Assembly (NCBI GenBank): GCA_943331005.2
Contig: CALQJX020000010.1
Span: 62,001 to 126,000 of the forward strand
Reading direction: 5' to 3'
DNA: 64,000 bases
Source of the DNA: Bordetella parapertussis
GTDB lineage: Bacteria > Bacteroidota > Bacteroidia > Chitinophagales > Chitinophagaceae
The translations under genes were made by a program, and so were the position numbers. The notes under the pieces were generated by a model. The model searched no databases, was not told where the DNA came from, and was given only the letters and a program-made list of their open reading frames with translations. Positions 53,144 through 61,351 of this stretch are shown piece after piece. Position 1 is the first letter of the stretch. Each line of letters starts with the position of its first letter.

Positions 53144-54244
53144 ATGGCATTACAGGCAGGTATCGTGGGTTTGCCCAACGTAGGAAAATCAACATTATTC
53201 AATGCGGTGAGCAACAGTGCAAAGGCACAGGCTTCCAACTACAGGTTCTGCACCATAGAACCAAACGTGGGTCAGGTAGATGTACCCGATGACCGCCTGG
53301 CCAAGCTGGCCGAACTGGTGCAGCCACAGCGCATTCTCCCTACCACTTTCGAGTTTGTGGACATTGCTGGCCTTGTAAAGGGCGCCAGCAAGGGCGAGGG
53401 TCTGGGTAATAAGTTCCTGGCAAACATTCGCGAGGTAGATGCCATCGTGCATGTGATCCGCTGTTTTGAAGACGACAACATTTTGCGCGAAGAGGGGGAG
53501 ATAAACCCTATCGCCGACAAAGAAATAATAGATACAGAGCTGCAGCTGAAGGATCTGGAAAGTGTAGAGAAAAAGATTCAGCGCCTGGAAAAGATGCTGA
53601 AAGCCGGCGACCCTAAAATAAAAAGGGCGCACGAAGTGCTGCTGGATTGCCAGAAATACCTGGGCGAAGGCAAGAACATTCGTGGCATGGGCCTGGAAGG
53701 CGAAGACCGCGAAGCTACTGCCGATCTGTGCCTGCTTACGGAAAAACCGGTGCTCTATGTTGCCAACGTAGATGAGGCAGCCCTGCTTACTGGTAATAAA
53801 TACTCTGATGCGCTGGTGAAAGCCGCTACTGAAGAAGGCGCTCAGGTGATTGTAATGAACAACTCTATCGAAGCGCAGATCTCCGAAATGGAAACTGCCG
53901 AAGATAAAGAGCTGTTCCTCTCAGAATACGGTCTTACAGAACCGGGCCTTAACCGCCTCATCCGTTCTACCTATACATTGCTCAATCTCATTACCTACTT
54001 CACTGCCGGTGTGCAGGAGGTGCGTGCATGGACCATTCACCGTGGCTGGAAAGCGCCACAGGCGGCAAGTGTTATCCATACCGACTTCGAGAAGGGTTTC
54101 ATTAAGGCCGAGGTGATCGCTTACAACGATTATGTGCAGTACAAGACCGAAGCTGCCTGCCGCGAGAATGGCCGCCTGAGGATAGAAGGAAAAGAATATG
54201 TGGTGAATGACGGCGACGTTATGCACTTCAGGTTCAATGTGTAA
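53144..54244 (+). CDS. ychF: Redox-regulated ATPase YchF
   Basis: Obg-like ATPase 1, binds ribosomes and reacts to oxidative stress. 366 residues. G1 GLPNVGKST (8-16), G3 DIAGLVKGASKGEG, and NVDE (in YVANVDEAAL) in place of the GTPase NKxD, the change that makes YchF prefer ATP. C-terminal TGS-like end (VIHTDFEKGFIKAEVIAYND). The open frame begins 92 codons earlier but those residues are not family-like and contain the -7 box and the upstream terminator. Confidence 0.96.
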   Translation: MALQAGIVGLPNVGKSTLFNAVSNSAKAQASNYRFCTIEPNVGQVDVPDDRLAKLAELVQPQRILPTTFEFVDIAGLVKGASKGEGLGNKFLANIREVDAIVHVIRCFEDDNILREEGEINPIADKEIIDTELQLKDLESVEKKIQRLEKMLKAGDPKIKRAHEVLLDCQKYLGEGKNIRGMGLEGEDREATADLCLLTEKPVLYVANVDEAALLTGNKYSDALVKAATEEGAQVIVMNNSIEAQISEMETAEDKELFLSEYGLTEPGLNRLIRSTYTLLNLITYFTAGVQEVRAWTIHRGWKAPQAASVIHTDFEKGFIKAEVIAYNDYVQYKTEAACRENGRLRIEGKEYVVNDGDVMHFRFNV

Positions 54245-54274
54245 GGGGCTTATCCCTGCATTGCTCTTTGCAGC

Positions 54275-54937
54275 ATGAAGCTATTCAGGATCATATTGTT
54301 ATTTGTAGCCGTTTCCGGCTTGCTGGGTTTGTTGTCTATGGCGGTTGCCGTAGACGATAAGCCGGCCGACAGGCCTGCAGCAGCTAATTTGCAGCATTAT
54401 CGCACGTGGAACCTGCGCATGGCCGACTCGGCAGTAGGTTTGCTCCACACAGGAGATGTGGTACTGCGCATGGGTATGGGAGCGCAGAGCCAGTTGCTTG
54501 CGCAGATGAACAGGGGGCGTAAAGATTACTCTCACTGCGGCATAGTGCTAATGGAAAAAGGGTACCCGTTCGTATATCATTGCATAGGTGGCGAAGACAA
54601 TCCGGATGCAAGGCTGCGCCGCGACTCTGCGGCAAGGTTCTTTGCTCCCGATCGGCAAATGGCAATAGGTATAGTACGCTACAATGCAGATACGCTTGCC
54701 GAAAGGAATATTATACGTGCCTATTACCGCCGCCGGCCCCGTTTCGATATGCAGTTCGATATGAGTACCGACGATAAGTTATATTGCACTGAGTTTGTTT
54801 ACAAAGTACTGGTACAAACCACCGGCGACGAGGGCTGCATACCCACAGATACGGTTATGGGACACCGCTTTGTAGGCACTGCCAACCTCTGCACCAACAA
54901 CAACGCTGTCATGGTTTGGCAGGTGAAATTTAAGTGA
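54275..54937 (+). CDS. YiiX/YebB-type permuted NlpC/P60 hydrolase
   Basis: 220 residues. Hydrophobic signal/anchor (4-26), then a permuted papain-like fold: HTGDVVLR (58-65), His87 in YSHCGIV and Cys171 in YCTEFVYKV, so the Cys lies after the His as in the YiiX group. Peptidoglycan, amide or lipid substrates are possible for this family. It starts 30 bases after ychF and is likely in the same transcript as ychF and the lipoproteins that follow. Confidence 0.87.
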   Translation: MKLFRIILLFVAVSGLLGLLSMAVAVDDKPADRPAAANLQHYRTWNLRMADSAVGLLHTGDVVLRMGMGAQSQLLAQMNRGRKDYSHCGIVLMEKGYPFVYHCIGGEDNPDARLRRDSAARFFAPDRQMAIGIVRYNADTLAERNIIRAYYRRRPRFDMQFDMSTDDKLYCTEFVYKVLVQTTGDEGCIPTDTVMGHRFVGTANLCTNNNAVMVWQVKFK

Positions 54938-54966
54938 TACATTTGCTATATAAAAGAAGTACATAC

Positions 54967-55434
54967 ATGAAGAGTTCATTACGCCCGTTACTATTGCTTG
55001 CTTTCCTGTCTCTGATGATGGTGAGCTGCAGCAAGAATACCCCTAAAGAAGTGGCTAAGACCTGGCTTACGGGTTTTAACCATATGGACTTTGAAGATGC
55101 CATGAAGTTATCCACTCTGGATACCAAAAACCTGCTCAGTTCTTTGGAAGAGCTCACAAAAGGTGTTTCAGATTCGGGCAAGACTGAAGTGAAAAAAATA
55201 AAAGTGTCTATAAAAGACGTAAAGGAAGAAGGCGACAAAGCAGTTGTAACCTATACATCTTCCGACAATCCCACAGAGCAGAAACTGAATCTGGTAAAAG
55301 AAAACGACAAATGGCTGGTGCAGTTCACCAAGACCGATCTCGTAGGTGTAATGCCTAAAGACGAGGACTTGCCTGTTGAAGAAACTCCTGCAGCAGATAG
55401 CACCACCATCACTACAGATTCTGTGAAGAAGTAG
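54967..55434 (+). CDS. Lipoprotein with DUF4878-like domain
   Basis: 155 residues. Lipobox MMVSC, Cys21. The body (about 27-125) is the NTF2-like DUF4878 pattern: EVAKTWLTGFNHMDFEDAM, then strands ending NLVKENDKWLVQFTK. The C-terminal tail is Asp/Thr-rich. The neighbouring 55517 gene carries a second copy of this domain at its C-terminus, including KWLVQFTK, indicating duplication. The ATG at 54967 is used because the longer frame includes non-family residues before the signal peptide. Role unknown. Confidence 0.85.
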   Translation: MKSSLRPLLLLAFLSLMMVSCSKNTPKEVAKTWLTGFNHMDFEDAMKLSTLDTKNLLSSLEELTKGVSDSGKTEVKKIKVSIKDVKEEGDKAVVTYTSSDNPTEQKLNLVKENDKWLVQFTKTDLVGVMPKDEDLPVEETPAADSTTITTDSVKK

Positions 55435-55516
55435 TTTTGTCTGCTATTTATTACTGAGAAACAATACCCGTTTCATTGTATTAACCGGCTTCGGCCATTT
55501 CTTGCTTCATTACCCC

Positions 55517-56935
55517 ATGACTAGAAACAGTATCCTGGTATTCGTTCTGTTGTTGCTTGCTGCTTGTGGCGGGCGCAGGGGCGGCACTACGTTGTTTCCG
55601 GTAAAGCAGGGTGGCTATTACGGTTATATCGACCGCAAAGGACAAACAGAGATACCTTTTCGTTACAGCAGGGCGGGTTGTTTTGAAGGTGGACTGGCTG
55701 TTGTGGCCAATCTCGATAATAATACCGGTTGGGGATACATAGATCATTCCGGCAAATACGTCATTAAGCCTGTTTATAGTGGCGCCACCGCCTTCAGCGA
55801 GGGGCTGGCATTTGTGGTGCCACATGGTGGCGAGCCGCAGGCAATAGATAAAAATGGTATTGTAAAGTTTCAGTTGCACGGAGCTGCTGCAGTAGAGAAT
55901 TTCAGGGATGGCCTTGCTGCCTATAGTGTACTGGGTGCACAGGGCGAGCTCTGGGGCTTTGCCGATAAGAACGGAAATACGGTTATTCCGCCACTCTACA
56001 GGGCTGTAGGTTATTTCTCTTCGGGGCTATGCTGTGTCATGAACCGGAATGGAGAATGGGGCTACATCAATAAAAAAGGAAAGATGGTTATTCCTTCGCT
56101 TTACCAGAATGCCCATCCGTTCATTGGCGATCAGGCCAAGGTAGCTATTCGTGGCCACTGGGGTGTACTGCACAAGTCGGGCAAATTTATGCTGCCACCC
56201 CGCTATGCCGATGTAGATATAGATGGAGACAAATACCTCGTAAAGCATGAGGGCAAATGGGGATGGATAGCTGCCGATGGGGGTATAGAGATACCGCTGC
56301 TGTTCAACGATGCTTATCCCTTCAATGGCAATAAGTTTGCACCGGTAAGGTCGGGCGACAAATGGGGCTACATCAACAGTAAGGGAAAATTCATCATCGC
56401 ACCGCAGTACGACTTCGCCTTTGGTTTCGATGGCGGACTGGCCGTAGTGGAGAAAGGAGGCAAGTATGGCTTTATAGACGAGGGCGGTAAGTATGTCATA
56501 GAGCCCATCTACGATCACCTGCCGGTAGATTATTACATACGCTACTTTGCACCCACCTCTGCCTTCTATAATGTAAAGACCGATGTGAACGAACCTCGTA
56601 TAGTGGCATATAAATGGCTCACCGCTTTTTACCGCATGGACTACAACGAAACCCGCAAATACGGCACCGACGATACCCGTGCGCTGCTCGATAAGTTTGC
56701 CGGTGTCAGCGAAATGATATCTGATTCTACCCGCAGACACATGTCCGGGGTTATGATAGGGGTAAATGGCTTCAGACAAAGTGGCGACAGGGCTATTGTC
56801 TACTATACACTTTCCGATAATCGCGGTAAGGAGCAGATGCTCTTCCTGGTAAAAGTGAATAAGAAATGGCTGGTACAGTTCACCAAGAACGAGGAAGAAA
56901 CACCTGCAGAGAACGATGAAGAGATCACAGAATAA
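55517..56935 (+). CDS. WG-repeat lipoprotein with C-terminal DUF4878-like domain
   Basis: 472 residues. Lipobox LAAC, Cys17. About nine WG (KWG-type) repeats fill residues 30-345, each with a pattern such as WGYINKKGKMVIPSLY; one repeat is degenerate. The C-terminal part (about 358-470) is homologous to the preceding lipoprotein, sharing KWLTAFYRMDYNE against TWLTGFNHMDFED and KKWLVQFTKN. The WG fold may bind protein or sugar; the pair of genes may form a surface complex. The start at 55517 is chosen over the TTG at 55502. Confidence 0.88.
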   Translation: MTRNSILVFVLLLLAACGGRRGGTTLFPVKQGGYYGYIDRKGQTEIPFRYSRAGCFEGGLAVVANLDNNTGWGYIDHSGKYVIKPVYSGATAFSEGLAFVVPHGGEPQAIDKNGIVKFQLHGAAAVENFRDGLAAYSVLGAQGELWGFADKNGNTVIPPLYRAVGYFSSGLCCVMNRNGEWGYINKKGKMVIPSLYQNAHPFIGDQAKVAIRGHWGVLHKSGKFMLPPRYADVDIDGDKYLVKHEGKWGWIAADGGIEIPLLFNDAYPFNGNKFAPVRSGDKWGYINSKGKFIIAPQYDFAFGFDGGLAVVEKGGKYGFIDEGGKYVIEPIYDHLPVDYYIRYFAPTSAFYNVKTDVNEPRIVAYKWLTAFYRMDYNETRKYGTDDTRALLDKFAGVSEMISDSTRRHMSGVMIGVNGFRQSGDRAIVYYTLSDNRGKEQMLFLVKVNKKWLVQFTKNEEETPAENDEEITE

Positions 56936-56988
56936 GAAAACGCTGCACCTACCCGGGGCATGCCTTATAATTCATCCGTCATAATTCA

Positions 56989-56996
56989 TACTTTTG
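56989..56996 (+). promoter_or_regulatory. -7 promoter box of the spmAB gene (leaderless arrangement)
   Basis: TACTTTTG, seven bases before the ATG at 57004. Transcript should start at or next to the start codon. Confidence 0.6.
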
Positions 56997-57003
56997 GCAG
57001 CAT

Positions 57004-58443
57004 ATGGTCCTTAGCAGGTTCTGGCTTATCATTATTATAGTGTCTGTTGTCTATGTGCTGGGTGCACTGGCCACCGGCAATGTATATTCTATAGATCACA
57101 TTGTGAATGGCAAACGCGATGACGCAATTCTGATAAAAGAGCAGTACCTGCAGCAGCTCCCGGCACCCGTTCGCGATAGCCTGGCAGTGGCTAAAGACGG
57201 CCGCTATGTATTGCATGGCGCCACAGCCAAACAAGACCTTACTTACACCCTTGATAAGGGTGTGGTGAAAATTACCCGGGGCAAGGTAGCAACAGATGGT
57301 ATCCTTCCTACCTGCAAAAGTGCCATCTTCGACCTCATACTCCCGCTCATTGCTTATCTGTCTTTCTTCTGCGGCATACTGCAGTTGCTCATAGATTCCG
57401 GTGCTTCAGAGAAACTGGCCAAATTACTCAGTCCGGTTTTTGTAAAGGTCTTTCCCGATGTGCCGGCAAAGCATCCGGCCATTTCATACATGACCCTAAA
57501 CTTTGCCGCCAACTTCCTCGGTCTCGACTCAGCTGCTACACCCTTCGGTCTAAAGGCTATGGAGAGCCTGCAGGAACTCAATCCCGATAAAGACAAGGCC
57601 AGCAATGCGCAGATCATGTTCCTTTGCCTGCATGCTGCAGGGCTCACACTCATACCCACCTCTATCATTGGCTACCGTGCCGCACAGAATGCACAAAACC
57701 CTGCCGATGTTATGCTGCCCTGCATCATCACATCCTTCATAGGCACATTGGCAGCGCTTATTCTGGTAGGCATCCGTCAGAAGATCAATTTCAAGAGCGG
57801 GGTACTACTCCTTTCCATTGGCGGTATTGCAGGCCTGCTCACCGGCCTTATGTTCTACATTACCCGTCTGGGCATTGCCGAGAAAAACCATTTCACTGCC
57901 AACATTTCCAATGTTATTCTGCTCAGCATCATCCTGTTCATTCTCATTTATGCCTTCGTTCACGAAAAGGTATTTACCACGCAGGGCAAGAATGTCTTTT
58001 CTTCCTTTGTAGATGGGGTATCATCTGGACTCAATACGGGCATTACCATATTTCCCTACATTTTGGGTATGCTGGTCGCCATCTCCGTGTTCCGCAATAG
58101 TGGTGTGTTCGAGATGGTATCTGGTGCTTTGTCAAAGTTCTTCCTCATGCTCCATGTAGATCGTGGCGTGGTCGATGCCTTGCCGGTAGCTATTCTCAGG
58201 CCGTTCAGCTCCAGCGGCTCGCGCGGCTTCATGATAGATGCCATGCAGACCTTCGGGGTAGATTCTCTGGCAGGCCGTTTGTCCAGTGTGTTCCAGTGTT
58301 CTGCCGAGACCACCTTTTATGTCATAGCCGTTTACTTTGGCAGCGTCAAGGTGAAGAATACCCGGTACACACTCTCTACCATGTTGCTGGTAGATCTTAT
58401 CTGTGTCGTTGCAGCCATATTTGTTTGCACACTGTTCTTCTAG
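57004..58443 (+). CDS. Fused SpmA-SpmB nucleoside-recognition membrane protein
   Basis: 479 residues, about ten membrane helices, two Gate domains. The SpmA-like half has NFAANFLGLDSAATPFGLKAM and the SpmB-like half has ALPVAILRPFSSSGSRGFMIDAM and CSAETTFYVIAVYFGSV. Separate in Bacillus, where they are spore-maturation proteins; fused here. A non-family periplasmic or extracellular insert (about 30-105) follows the first helix. The role outside spore formers is unknown; related Gate proteins transport nucleosides or ions. Confidence 0.92.
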   Translation: MVLSRFWLIIIIVSVVYVLGALATGNVYSIDHIVNGKRDDAILIKEQYLQQLPAPVRDSLAVAKDGRYVLHGATAKQDLTYTLDKGVVKITRGKVATDGILPTCKSAIFDLILPLIAYLSFFCGILQLLIDSGASEKLAKLLSPVFVKVFPDVPAKHPAISYMTLNFAANFLGLDSAATPFGLKAMESLQELNPDKDKASNAQIMFLCLHAAGLTLIPTSIIGYRAAQNAQNPADVMLPCIITSFIGTLAALILVGIRQKINFKSGVLLLSIGGIAGLLTGLMFYITRLGIAEKNHFTANISNVILLSIILFILIYAFVHEKVFTTQGKNVFSSFVDGVSSGLNTGITIFPYILGMLVAISVFRNSGVFEMVSGALSKFFLMLHVDRGVVDALPVAILRPFSSSGSRGFMIDAMQTFGVDSLAGRLSSVFQCSAETTFYVIAVYFGSVKVKNTRYTLSTMLLVDLICVVAAIFVCTLFF

Positions 58444-58556
58444 TTTTCAGTCACTTTTATGGTCAGCCCCACCGGGGTTAATATTACTATGCAGTGTAGC
58501 TTCTTTTAATGGGGCATATACACAATATAAATACACTGCAATCGTTTTGTATAACA

Positions 58557-58967
58557 ATGAGATTTTTGTCATTGTTCCCCCTCCTTACTGCTGTGTTATT
58601 CTCTGCCTGCAAACAGCATGTGTGCACGCCCAATCCCGTTTTCAGCAAACTGGGACCCGAAACCAGAGAATACAAACAGGAACTTGTTAAGCAGTTAAGC
58701 ACTGCAAAACTATCGGATATAGATTTTTACATAGGCGATTATACCCGCGAGGAACGGAGGCATTTTATAGAGGTGGCCATGCACGGCCGTCAGTTCTGCG
58801 CCTACACCACTATGGAGATCACCAATTGCCCCGATATGGCACACCTCATAGAAGTAAAGGGCATGTCCTACCGTAGTGCCGGCATCAGCAATCCCGTTTT
58901 CCATATAGACAGCACTTCCGGCAATTACAACTTCGTCCTCACAGATCTGGAAGATATTATTGACTAA
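58557..58967 (+). CDS. Small lipoprotein of unknown function
   Basis: 136 residues from the ATG at 58557. Lipobox FSAC, Cys18. The mature part is a short strand-rich domain (LSDIDFYIGDYTREERRHFIEV, CAYTTMEITNCPDMAHLIEV) with several Cys residues that could pair. No family recognised. It stands between SpmAB and the gamma-carbonic anhydrase gene. Confidence 0.75.
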   Translation: MRFLSLFPLLTAVLFSACKQHVCTPNPVFSKLGPETREYKQELVKQLSTAKLSDIDFYIGDYTREERRHFIEVAMHGRQFCAYTTMEITNCPDMAHLIEVKGMSYRSAGISNPVFHIDSTSGNYNFVLTDLEDIID

Positions 58968-59076
58968 GATTCCATGACTGCATTTCACCCCTCCACCTAA
59001 ATACCGTCTTCCCCTTGACGGCGATCATGGTTCAGATCAAAATACTCCGTTTCTTTGCACATAAACTGGGAACAAC

Positions 59077-59589
59077 ATGCCATATATTTTGCCCGTAAAG
59101 GGAGTAATGCCGGAAATACCTGAATCTTGTTTTGTAGCTCCCAATGCTACTATAGTAGGCGATGTGATAATGGGCGAAGATTGCAGCATCTGGTTCAATG
59201 CCGTGATACGCGGAGATGTGAACAGCATCAGGATAGGCAATAAGGTCAACATTCAGGATGGTGCCTGCATACACTGCACCTACCAGAAAACAAAAACAGA
59301 GATAGGTAACAACGTTTCTATAGGCCACAATGCACTGGTGCATGGTTGCCGGGTAGAAGATAATGTACTCATAGGCATGGGCTCTATTGTTATGGACAAT
59401 GTGGAGATAGGCGCCAACAGTATTATAGCTGCCGGCGCAGTAGTGCTGGAAGGCACCAAGGTGCCCGCCGGCAGTGTGTTTGCGGGTGTACCTGCAAAAA
59501 AGGTAAAAGACATCAGTCAGGAATTGCTGAAGGGAGAAGTGGAGCGTATAGCCAACAACTACCTCATGTACAGTTCATGGTTCAAATAA
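59077..59589 (+). CDS. Gamma-carbonic-anhydrase-family hexapeptide protein
   Basis: 170 residues, left-handed beta-helix of hexapeptide repeats. Zinc ligands His66 (ACIHCTY), His84 and His89 (SIGHNALVHGC) are all present, as in YrdA/CaiE-type gamma-class proteins. It could hydrate CO2 or be a related enzyme such as thioesterase; which one is not visible. The zinc exporter gene follows 22 bases after it. Confidence 0.9.
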   Translation: MPYILPVKGVMPEIPESCFVAPNATIVGDVIMGEDCSIWFNAVIRGDVNSIRIGNKVNIQDGACIHCTYQKTKTEIGNNVSIGHNALVHGCRVEDNVLIGMGSIVMDNVEIGANSIIAAGAVVLEGTKVPAGSVFAGVPAKKVKDISQELLKGEVERIANNYLMYSSWFK

Positions 59590-59610
59590 CAAGTAGCTAA
59601 GCGCCAATAT

Positions 59611-60564
59611 ATGGGAGGGCATCATCACGGGCACGGTCATAGCAGCAGCGGGGAGCATGGGCATGGTCACCATCATCACCATCATCATCATGGCGGGCAG
59701 AAGGTAAGCAATGCTTTTGTGGCCGGCATCATGCTCAATATGCTGTTTGTGATAGTGCAGGCAAGTGCCGGTCTCTTCACCGGCTCGGTTGCCCTCCTCT
59801 CCGATGCCGGTCACAACCTCAGCGATGTGGCCAGCCTTGGCTTGTCGTTGGTGGCCTACAGGTTGGCTCGCCGCAAACCTTCCGGTACGTTTACTTATGG
59901 TTATAAAAAGTCTACTGTGCTGGCTGCCCTGGCCAATGCGGTAGTGTTGCTCATTGCAATAGGCATACTCAGTGTAGAGGCTGTGCAGCGCATACAGCAT
60001 CCGCAACCGGTTGCCGGGGGTATTGTTGCCATTGTTGCCGGTATCGGTATAGTGGTCAACTTCGGCAGTGCCATGTTCTTCTTCCGCAGCAAAGACCACG
60101 ATCTCAACACAAAGGGCGCATATCTGCATCTGCTCTCAGATGCACTTGTATCGCTGGGTGTGGTTATTGCAGGCATCATCATTTCATATACCGGCTGGTA
60201 TTGGCTCGATGGTGCTGTGAGTATTGTTATATTGCTGGTCATACTCGTCAGCACTTGGTCGTTGCTCACCCATAGCCTGCGCATGGCGCTCGATGCGGTG
60301 CCGGAAAATGTGAATGCTGAAGAGATAAAGGATCTGGTAAGAACCACACCGGGTGTGGAAGAAATGCACCATACGCACATATGGGCCATGAGCACCACTC
60401 AGAATGCACTTACCACACACCTCACCCTCAGCGACAAACTGAGCTTCGAGGAAAAACTGAAACTGGTGCACGAGATCAAACACATGCTGGCGCACCACCA
60501 CATTCATCACGCCACTATAGAGCTGGAATCCCGCAGGCAGCCCTGCGAGGATAAAGACTGCTGA
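59611..60564 (+). CDS. Cation diffusion facilitator (CzcD/ZitB-type zinc exporter)
   Basis: 317 residues. His-rich N-terminus (residues 4-27, with a run of eight His), six membrane helices, metal sites H68-x3-D72 (DAGHNLSD) and H173-x3-D177 (HLLSDAL), C-terminal cytoplasmic domain with further His residues (AHHHIHHATIE). Exports Zn2+ (possibly Co2+, Cd2+) in exchange for protons. The gap from the gamma-carbonic anhydrase gene is only 21 bases, so co-expression with that zinc protein is likely. Confidence 0.93.
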   Translation: MGGHHHGHGHSSSGEHGHGHHHHHHHHGGQKVSNAFVAGIMLNMLFVIVQASAGLFTGSVALLSDAGHNLSDVASLGLSLVAYRLARRKPSGTFTYGYKKSTVLAALANAVVLLIAIGILSVEAVQRIQHPQPVAGGIVAIVAGIGIVVNFGSAMFFFRSKDHDLNTKGAYLHLLSDALVSLGVVIAGIIISYTGWYWLDGAVSIVILLVILVSTWSLLTHSLRMALDAVPENVNAEEIKDLVRTTPGVEEMHHTHIWAMSTTQNALTTHLTLSDKLSFEEKLKLVHEIKHMLAHHHIHHATIELESRRQPCEDKDC

Positions 60565-60579
60565 CAAAAGAATTGCTGC

Positions 60580-61218
60580 TTACTGGTCATACTTTCCGCG
60601 CATCATGATGCCGTAAAAGATATGCAGCACCCCGAAACCAAGTCCCCAGAAAATAAGCCCGTGACCCGGAAAGAACATCGCTGCGCAACCCAGTGCCACA
60701 TCCAGCATGCCCAGGTAGCGTATATCCGAAAAAGTATGTCTACCTGCACTTAGCAGGGCTAGGCCGTAGAATACCAGACAGGCGGGTGCAACAAACATGC
60801 CGCAACCATAGTAGATGAACAGCAGACAGAACACCCCGCCTGCAAACACCGGGTAGAACAGTTGCGCCAGCATCATTCGGGATGCGTTGTTCCATGCCTT
60901 GCGCCCCATGCGTGCCGCCTTGCGTTGCGTAAAAAAGATAACACCGCCCATGGCTGTTGCAAACACAGCTATCCCCAGAAAAATGAAGTTGACCGTATAA
61001 CTGTCAAAATGGGTGGCAGATGCATATAGTGTAGAGCCTATGCCCTTATACTCTGGCTGTTGCAGCCAGCGCTCACCTATGAAAGCACCTATGAGGGCCA
61101 CAGTGCCGGCCCATATACCACTCCATCCGCTCAGAGATATGATGCGGGCAGAACGGTCCATGATGCTGCGTATCTCACGCAGCGCTTCCTGTGTCTCGTC
61201 ATTGTGTTGCTGTTCCAT
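60580..61218 (-). CDS. Membrane protein of unknown function
   Basis: 212 residues from the ATG at 61218; the longer frame to 61317 would run through the POT terminator. After a short helical N-terminus (EALREIRSIMDRSARIISLSGWSGIWAGTVALIGAFIGE) there are about five to six membrane segments (LGIAVFATAMGGVIFF, AQLFYPVFAGGVFCLLFIYYGCGMFV). The opening resembles a small group of conserved Bacteroidota proteins found next to transcription regulators, but no regulator is adjacent here. Function unknown. Confidence 0.75.
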   Translation of the reverse strand: MEQQHNDETQEALREIRSIMDRSARIISLSGWSGIWAGTVALIGAFIGERWLQQPEYKGIGSTLYASATHFDSYTVNFIFLGIAVFATAMGGVIFFTQRKAARMGRKAWNNASRMMLAQLFYPVFAGGVFCLLFIYYGCGMFVAPACLVFYGLALLSAGRHTFSDIRYLGMLDVALGCAAMFFPGHGLIFWGLGFGVLHIFYGIMMRGKYDQ

Positions 61219-61299
61219 AATTGCGCACTTTGATATACAAAGTAACACGCTTCCGTCGATATGCCAAAAACCACCATCTGCGGCATCCCTCTGCTTAAG

Positions 61300-61333
61300 C
61301 AACAAAGGCACACCCATCGGTGTGCCTTTGTTG
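61300..61333 (-). terminator. Terminator of the first POT transporter gene
   Basis: Arms CAACAAAGGCACAC and GTGTGCCTTTGTTG, a 14-bp perfect stem with a 6-base loop. It lies about 20 bases beyond the stop of the minus-strand POT gene; the T run on that strand is short. Confidence 0.8.
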
Positions 61334-61351
61334 TTTAATGGTAAGAATAGC

